A stretch of 64,000 nucleotides of DNA from contig NZ_JAEIOJ010000007.1 in assembly GCF_016464305.1 (NCBI RefSeq), positions 124,001 through 188,000 of the forward strand, given 5' to 3'. The translations under genes and the position numbers were made by a program. Under the pieces are notes generated by a model. It did no database searches. It was not told the DNA's origin and saw only the letters and a program-made list of their open reading frames with translations. Origin of the DNA: Umezawaea beigongshangensis. GTDB taxonomy: Bacteria > Actinomycetota > Actinomycetes > Mycobacteriales > Pseudonocardiaceae. Shown here one piece after another: positions 59,389-64,000 of the stretch (positions within the stretch are counted from its first letter, which is position 1; each line of letters starts with the position of its first letter).

Positions 59389-60897
59389 ATGACGACGTCG
59401 ATGCGCGAGACAGAGCGGAAGTACGAGGCCCCGGCGGGCAGCGGGGTCCCGTCGCTGACCGGGCTGCCCGGTGTGACGGCGGTGGCCGGCCCGGAGGAGT
59501 TCGAACTGGAGGCCGTGTACCACGACACCGAGGACCTCAGGCTGGCCCGCGGTCACGTGACGCTGCGCAGGCGCAGCGGGGGCGAGGACGAGGGCTGGCA
59601 CCTGAAGCTGCCGATCGGCGCGGACACCCGCGAGGAGGTCCGGCTGCCGCTGGACCGCGGATCGGAGCACCCGCCCGCGGAGCTGACCGATCTCGTGCGG
59701 GCGCACCTGAGGGGAGCGGCACCGGCTCCGGTGGCGCACCTGCTCACCACGCGGCACCGCTGGCAGCTCGTCGACGGCCGCGGTGAGCTGCTCGCCGAGG
59801 TCGTCGAGGACGTGGTGACCGGGCAGACGACCGGTGAGGGCGCCACGGTCGAGGCGTGGCGCGAGATCGAGGTCGAACTGGGCCCCGCCGGTGACCACCG
59901 GCTGCTCGACGCCGTGGAGGAGCGCCTCGCGGACTCCGGCATCGTCCGCTCGTCGTCGCCGTCGAAGCTGTCGCGGCTGCTGGCCGACCGGCTCGGCCCG
60001 GACGACCCGGCGCCGCGGATCACCCGCAGGTCCTCGGCCGGCGACGTGGCGCTGGCGTACCTGCGCGAGCAGGTGACCGCGCTGAAGCGGCACGATCCCG
60101 GGGTGCGCCGCGACGAGCACGACGCCGTGCACCAGATGCGCGTGGCGACCCGACGGCTGCGCAGCGCGCTCCAGACGTACGGGAAGGTCGTGGACCGGGA
60201 GCGCACGCGGGCGCTGACCGACGAGCTGAAGTGGCTCGCGGGCGTGCTGGGCGGGGCGCGGGACCTGGAGGTGATGCGCGACCGGTTCGAGCGCGCCGTC
60301 CGAGGACTGGCCCCGGAGCTGCTGCCCGGCCCGGTCTCCGCGCGCCTCACCCGGTACTTCGCGCCGCAGGAGGCCGCCGCGCGCGAGGCGGTGCTGACGG
60401 CACTCGACGGGGAGCGCCACGCCGCCCTGCTCGACGCGCTGGACGCGCTGCTCGCCGATCCGCCGCTGACCGACCTGGCCGCCGAGCGCGCCGCCGTCGT
60501 GCTGCCGAAGCTGGTCCGCCGCGCGCACCGGCAGCTGGCCGCCCGCGCGGACGAGGCGATCGGCGCCGAGCCCGGCGACGTCCGGGACACCGCGCTGCAC
60601 GAGTCGCGCAAGGCCGCCAAGCGCGTGCGCTACGCGCTGGAGGTGGGCGCTCCGGTGCTGGACAAGCGGGCGAAGCGGTTCCGCAAGGGCATCAAGGAGC
60701 TCCAGACGGTCCTGGGCGAGCACCAGGACGGCGTCGTGGCGCGGCCGGTGCTGCTGGAGATCGCAACGCGGGCGCACGCCGACGGGGAGAACACGTTCGC
60801 GTTCGGTGTGCTGCACGGCCGGGAGAGCGCACTGGCCGAGCGGGCGGAGGCGGGGTTCGCCCGCGCCTGGCGGGAGGTTCGTACCGCCGGGGTGTGA
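59389..60897 (+). CDS. CYTH and CHAD domain protein
   Basis: 502 residues. The N-terminal CYTH domain (about 5-200) has the metal/triphosphate motif ETERKYEAP near 7-15 and strands such as VTLRRRSGG and EVELGPAG. The C-terminal CHAD domain (about 220-490) shows conserved His in HDAVHQMRVATRRLRS and ALHESRKAAKRVRYALEV. CYTH hydrolyses triphosphate and CHAD binds polyphosphate, so a role in polyphosphate metabolism or phosphate signalling is likely. ATG at 59389 with TACTCC six bases upstream, suggesting a leaderless transcript. Confidence 0.92.
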   Translation: MTTSMRETERKYEAPAGSGVPSLTGLPGVTAVAGPEEFELEAVYHDTEDLRLARGHVTLRRRSGGEDEGWHLKLPIGADTREEVRLPLDRGSEHPPAELTDLVRAHLRGAAPAPVAHLLTTRHRWQLVDGRGELLAEVVEDVVTGQTTGEGATVEAWREIEVELGPAGDHRLLDAVEERLADSGIVRSSSPSKLSRLLADRLGPDDPAPRITRRSSAGDVALAYLREQVTALKRHDPGVRRDEHDAVHQMRVATRRLRSALQTYGKVVDRERTRALTDELKWLAGVLGGARDLEVMRDRFERAVRGLAPELLPGPVSARLTRYFAPQEAAAREAVLTALDGERHAALLDALDALLADPPLTDLAAERAAVVLPKLVRRAHRQLAARADEAIGAEPGDVRDTALHESRKAAKRVRYALEVGAPVLDKRAKRFRKGIKELQTVLGEHQDGVVARPVLLEIATRAHADGENTFAFGVLHGRESALAERAEAGFARAWREVRTAGV

Positions 60898-60939
60898 ATT
60901 GGTCTGGACCTTGACAGCCCTCCTGCCCGGCTGTAACGG
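60898..60939 (+). promoter_or_regulatory. Promoter with DasR-like site for hexosaminidase
   Basis: ATTGGTCTGGACCTTG (60898-60913) contains the dyad GGTC-TG-GACC and matches the core TGGTCTNGACC of the DasR dre consensus at 11 of 11 counting N. It overlaps the -35 TTGACA (60911-60916). With 17 bases spacing, TAACGG (60934-60939) is the -10. Repression relieved by aminosugar phosphates is expected. Confidence 0.75.
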
Positions 60940-60987
60940 TGAGGAGCCCGCCGCCGCACGCCGTCGTCCTGCCAGGAGGAGATGTCC

Positions 60988-62622
60988 GTGCCCTCGCAGC
61001 TGAGGTCCGCACCGCCGAGGTCGTCGTCACCCGCGGGGCGCAGTCGCGGGGCCGGGGTGCGCAGCGCCCTGGCCGCGGCCGTGCTCGTCGCCGCGACGGG
61101 GGTCGTCACGTCGGCCACCCCGGCCGCCGCAACTCCGGAGTCGTCGTTGCAGCAGATCGTCCCCGCCCCCGTCGAGGTGACGACGAGGCCGGGCACGGCC
61201 TTCGCCCTCACCGCCGCCACCGAGATCCGGACCCAGCCGGGTTCCGCCGAAGCGCGCCGGGTGGGCGAGTACCTCGCCGGTCTGCTGCGCCCGTCCACCG
61301 GCTACCGGCTCCCCGTCCAGCCGGCGCGCTCCCCGCGGGGCATCACGCTGCTGCTCACCGGCGCCGATCCGCGCGTCGGTGAGCAGGGCTACCAGCTCGA
61401 CGTGACCCCGGCGGCCGTGGTGCTGCGGGCCAGGACGGCCGACGGGCTGTTCTCCGGCGTGCAGACGCTGCGCCAGCTCCTGCCCGCGAAGGTGGAGAGC
61501 CCCACCCGGCAGCGCGGACCGTGGACGGTTCCGGGCGGCAGCGTGCTGGACCACCCGCGCTTCGGCCACCGCGGCGCGATGCTCGACGTGGCGCGGCACT
61601 TCTTCTCCGTCGACGAGGTCAAGCGGTACGTCGACCAGATCGCCGCCTACAAGATCAACCGCCTGCACCTGCACCTGGCCGACGACCAGGGCTGGCGCAT
61701 CGAGATCAAGAGCTGGCCGAACCTCGCCGTCCACGGCGGCAGCACCGAGGTCGGCGGCGGCCCCGGCGGCTACTACACGCAGGAGCAGTACCGGGAGCTG
61801 GTGGCGTACGCCGCCTCGCGGCACATCACGGTCGTCCCGGAGATCGACCTGCCGGGGCACACCAACGCCGCACTGTCCTCCTACCCCGAGCTGAACTGCG
61901 ACGGGGTCGCGCCGCCGCTCTACACGGGCACCGAGGTGGGCTTCAGCTCGCTGTGCATCGGCAAGGAGATCACCTACACCTTCGTCGACGACGTGCTGCG
62001 CGAGCTGGCCGCCCTGACGCCCGGCGAGTACCTGCACATCGGCGGCGACGAGGCGCACGCGACGACCGAGCCGGACTACCTGACGTTCATGAACCGGGTG
62101 CTGCCGCTGGTGGCGAAGCACGGCAAGAAGGCCACGGGCTGGCACGAGTTCCTGAAGGCCGAGCCGGGCGCCGGCGCGGTGGCGCAGTACTGGGGCACCA
62201 CCGGCGCGGCGCCCGAGCTGGCCGCGGCGGCCGCGCGGGGCACCACGATCGTGCTGTCGCCCGCGAACCGCGCGTACCTGGACATGAAGTACGACGAGAA
62301 CACGGAGCTCGGGCTCTCCTGGGCCGGGTACGTCGAGGTGCGCGACGCCTACGACTGGAACCCCGGCGCGTACCTGGAGGGCGTGCCGGAGTCGGCGATC
62401 CGCGGCGTGGAGGCTCCGCTGTGGACCGAGACGCTGACGAACTCCGACGAGATCGAGCAGATGGCGTTCCCGCGACTGCTCGCCGTGGCCGAGCTCGGCT
62501 GGTCGCCCGCGAGCACGCACGACTGGACCGGCTTCGCCACGCGGCTCGCCGCGCAGGGGCCGCGCCTGGCGGCGAGGGGCGTCGACTACTACGCCTCGCC
62601 GCAGGTCCCCTGGCGGAACTGA
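60988..62622 (+). CDS. Secreted beta-N-acetylhexosaminidase (GH20)
   Basis: 544 residues. The signal peptide (about 1-50, a long charged start then SALAAAVLVAATGVVTS) ends near PAAA. The GH20b domain (about 60-165) precedes the TIM barrel beginning HRGAMLDVARHFF. Catalytic Asp-Glu in YLHIGGDEAHA (about 349-350) is intact, and HLHLADDQGWRIEI and PEIDLPGHTNAAL are present. Cleaves chitobiose or GlcNAc ends of chitin or cell wall. I chose GTG 60988 because AGGAGG (60974-60979) lies eight bases upstream. ATG 60982 is too close. The upstream DasR-like site fits chitin/GlcNAc control. Confidence 0.94.
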   Translation: MPSQLRSAPPRSSSPAGRSRGAGVRSALAAAVLVAATGVVTSATPAAATPESSLQQIVPAPVEVTTRPGTAFALTAATEIRTQPGSAEARRVGEYLAGLLRPSTGYRLPVQPARSPRGITLLLTGADPRVGEQGYQLDVTPAAVVLRARTADGLFSGVQTLRQLLPAKVESPTRQRGPWTVPGGSVLDHPRFGHRGAMLDVARHFFSVDEVKRYVDQIAAYKINRLHLHLADDQGWRIEIKSWPNLAVHGGSTEVGGGPGGYYTQEQYRELVAYAASRHITVVPEIDLPGHTNAALSSYPELNCDGVAPPLYTGTEVGFSSLCIGKEITYTFVDDVLRELAALTPGEYLHIGGDEAHATTEPDYLTFMNRVLPLVAKHGKKATGWHEFLKAEPGAGAVAQYWGTTGAAPELAAAAARGTTIVLSPANRAYLDMKYDENTELGLSWAGYVEVRDAYDWNPGAYLEGVPESAIRGVEAPLWTETLTNSDEIEQMAFPRLLAVAELGWSPASTHDWTGFATRLAAQGPRLAARGVDYYASPQVPWRN

Positions 62623-62628
62623 CGCGTC

Positions 62629-62661
62629 CGACGGCCGCCACCCGCGCGGTGGCGGCCGTCG
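62629..62661. terminator. Bidirectional terminator, hexosaminidase/aldehyde dehydrogenase
   Basis: A perfect 14-bp stem (CGACGGCCGCCACC) with a 5-base loop fills the 50-base gap between convergent stops. Confidence 0.8.
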
Positions 62662-62672
62662 CGCGTCGGGGG

Positions 62673-64000
62673 TCAGAGGAGGCCGGCGGCGTGCGGGGAG
62701 TGGCTGACCAGCAGGCTCTTCGTCTGCTGGTACTGACCGAGCGCCGTGCGCCGGTTCTCCCGGCCGAAGCCGGACTGCTCGTGGCCGCCGAACGCGGCGT
62801 GCCCCGGGTGGGCCTGGTAGTCGTTCACCCAGACCCGGCCGGCCTGGATCTCGCGCCCGGCGCGGTGGGCGGTGCGACCGTCGCGGGACCAGACGCCGGC
62901 TCCGACGAGGTGGGGCACGCCGTTGGCGGTCTTGATCGCGTCGGCGAAGTCCTCGAAGGTCGTCACGGTCAGCACCGGACCGAGGACCTCGTCCTGGAAG
63001 ATCCCCGTCGCGGTGTCGCCCTCCAGGACCGTCGGCGCGACGTAGCACCCGCCGGAGAGCTCGCCGCCGAGGTCGGCGCGCTCACCGCCGGTCAGCAGGC
63101 GCGCGCCCTCCCGGCGGCCCGTCTCGACGTGGGCGAGGACCCGCGCCACCCGGTCGTGGTCCACCAGCGCGCCGATCGTCGTCGCGGTGTCGAGCGGGTG
63201 CCCCTGCACGACCGCCTCGACGCGCTCGACCACGGCGCCGAGGAACTCGGTCCGCGCGCCGCTCCGGACCAGCGCGCGCGACGGGCTCGTGGACATCTGG
63301 CCCTGGTTGAGGACGAACGTCGCGCACCCCTCCACCGCCTTGTCGAAGAAGGCGTCGCGGGCGGCGGTCACGTCGTCGAAGACCACGGAGACGCTCGTGC
63401 CGCCGAGTTCCAGCGTCACCGGGACGGCGTTCTCCCCCGCGTACTGGGCGACCAGCAGCCCGGCGGCCCTCTCGCCGGTGAAGGCGATCCGCGCGACGCG
63501 GCGGCTGGTGACGAGCGACCTGCCCGCCTCGGCGCCGAAGCCGTTGACGACGTTGAGCACGCCCGGCGGCAGCAGGTCGGCGAGGACGTCCACCAGCACG
63601 TGGACGGACGCCGGGGTCTGCTCGGCCGGCTTGAGCACGACCGCGTTGCCGGCCGCGAGCGCCGGTGCGAGCTTCCAGGCCGCCGCGAGCAGCGGGAAGT
63701 TCCACGGGACGAGCTGGCCGACGACGCCCAGCGGCTCCGGGAAGTGGTGGGCCACCAGCTCGTCGGCGATCCGGGAGAGGCCGCCCTCCTGGGCGCGGAC
63801 CAGTCCGGCGAAGCAGCGGAAGTGGTCGACGGCCAGGGGCAGGTCGGCCCCGAGGGTCTCCCGGACCGGCTTGCCGTTGTCCCAGGACTCCGCGACGGCG
63901 AGGGCTTCGAGGTTGTCCTCGACGCGGTCGGCGATCTCGTCGAGGACCGTCGCGCGCTCGGCGGCGGACGTGCGGCCCCACGCCCGCGACGCGCCGTGCG
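62673..64000 (-). CDS. Aldehyde dehydrogenase lacking its catalytic Cys, partial
   Basis: 442 codons in the window, 5' end cut off by base 64000. Clearly an AldA/AcoD-like aldehyde dehydrogenase: SWDNGKPVRETLGADLPLAVDHFRCFAG, VPWNFPLLAAAWKLAPAL, LKPAEQTPASV, VTLELGG with the general-base Glu. But the catalytic motif, usually FNQGEVCTCPSRALV, reads LNQGQMSTSPSRALV. Both Cys are Ser, so normal hydride-transfer chemistry is not possible. ELGGKSP is also changed to ELGGTSVS. Still an open frame with no other damage, so it is either a pseudoenzyme or newly inactive. Confidence 0.9.
   Translation of the reverse strand, partial: HGASRAWGRTSAAERATVLDEIADRVEDNLEALAVAESWDNGKPVRETLGADLPLAVDHFRCFAGLVRAQEGGLSRIADELVAHHFPEPLGVVGQLVPWNFPLLAAAWKLAPALAAGNAVVLKPAEQTPASVHVLVDVLADLLPPGVLNVVNGFGAEAGRSLVTSRRVARIAFTGERAAGLLVAQYAGENAVPVTLELGGTSVSVVFDDVTAARDAFFDKAVEGCATFVLNQGQMSTSPSRALVRSGARTEFLGAVVERVEAVVQGHPLDTATTIGALVDHDRVARVLAHVETGRREGARLLTGGERADLGGELSGGCYVAPTVLEGDTATGIFQDEVLGPVLTVTTFEDFADAIKTANGVPHLVGAGVWSRDGRTAHRAGREIQAGRVWVNDYQAHPGHAAFGGHEQSGFGRENRRTALGQYQQTKSLLVSHSPHAAGLL

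Overview
The window is high-GC, densely packed chromosomal DNA of an actinomycete. GTG starts are common, perfect GC-rich terminator hairpins separate many genes, and -10 elements often sit 6-8 bases from the start codon. The core gene order from trigger factor to EttA matches, from memory, Mycobacterium tuberculosis Rv2462c-Rv2478c: tig, nei1, rpiB, the Rv2466c DsbA-like protein, pepN, Rv2468c, the Rv2469c HNH protein, glbO, aglA, Rv2474c, the Rv2475c thioesterase, gdh, ettA, and possibly a decayed ssb. The non-mycobacterial insertions and gene content suggest Pseudonocardiales (Saccharothrix, Lentzea or Actinosynnema type). That placement is inference. No transposase, integrase, phage gene or CRISPR array was seen.

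Regions. (1) 1-16380: truncated tig, tRNA-Pro and tRNA-Gly, a Gly/Asp-tailed membrane protein, nei1-rpiB, a three-gene overlapping operon (ComB-like phosphatase, DUF429, metallo-beta-lactamase fold), an aldehyde dehydrogenase, the DsbA-like thiol protein, pepN, DUF5130 overlapping a probable CtaJ, a striking DDSVRITA-repeat gene, an HNH protein, prolyl oligopeptidase and MscS. (2) 16500-25000: glbO, the alpha-glucosidase aglA, a secreted CHAP protein, an EamA exporter, a RibD-like reductase, an Rv2474c-like protein with a thioesterase, and a LacI regulator divergent from a secreted alpha-amylase. (3) 25000-36000: the giant NAD-glutamate dehydrogenase, a 1089-residue Q/P-rich protein, EttA and a probable ssb remnant. 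(4) 36100-51200: a self-regulated TetR-ABC exporter operon, a CopD-CtaG fusion, a Crp regulator with a small overlapping gene, MFS and LacI divergent around a perfect operator, tRNA-Arg, a LysR-controlled reductase/phosphatase pair, an FAD monooxygenase with a broken metallo-hydrolase, MarR, a trypsin-like protease and a GlsB-type membrane protein. (5) 51300-64000: LysR/MFS pair, MarR, an AGPS-like FAD oxidase, an iron-box-controlled siderophore-type formyltransferase, a lipoprotein HNH nuclease, a CYTH-CHAD protein, a GH20 hexosaminidase under a DasR-like site, and an aldehyde dehydrogenase lacking its catalytic cysteine.

Functional themes. Protein folding and turnover: tig, pepN, prolyl oligopeptidase. 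DNA repair: nei1. Respiration and oxygen: glbO, CtaJ, CopD-CtaG. Secreted polymer degradation: alpha-amylase, GH20, CHAP protein, protease. Several small regulator-plus-target units carry their operators in the shared promoter. The least explained item is the repeat gene at 11916-12533. The best-supported new regulatory inferences are the two iron boxes at 56604-56652, the DasR-like site at 60898-60913 and the paired TetR operators at 36112-36151.
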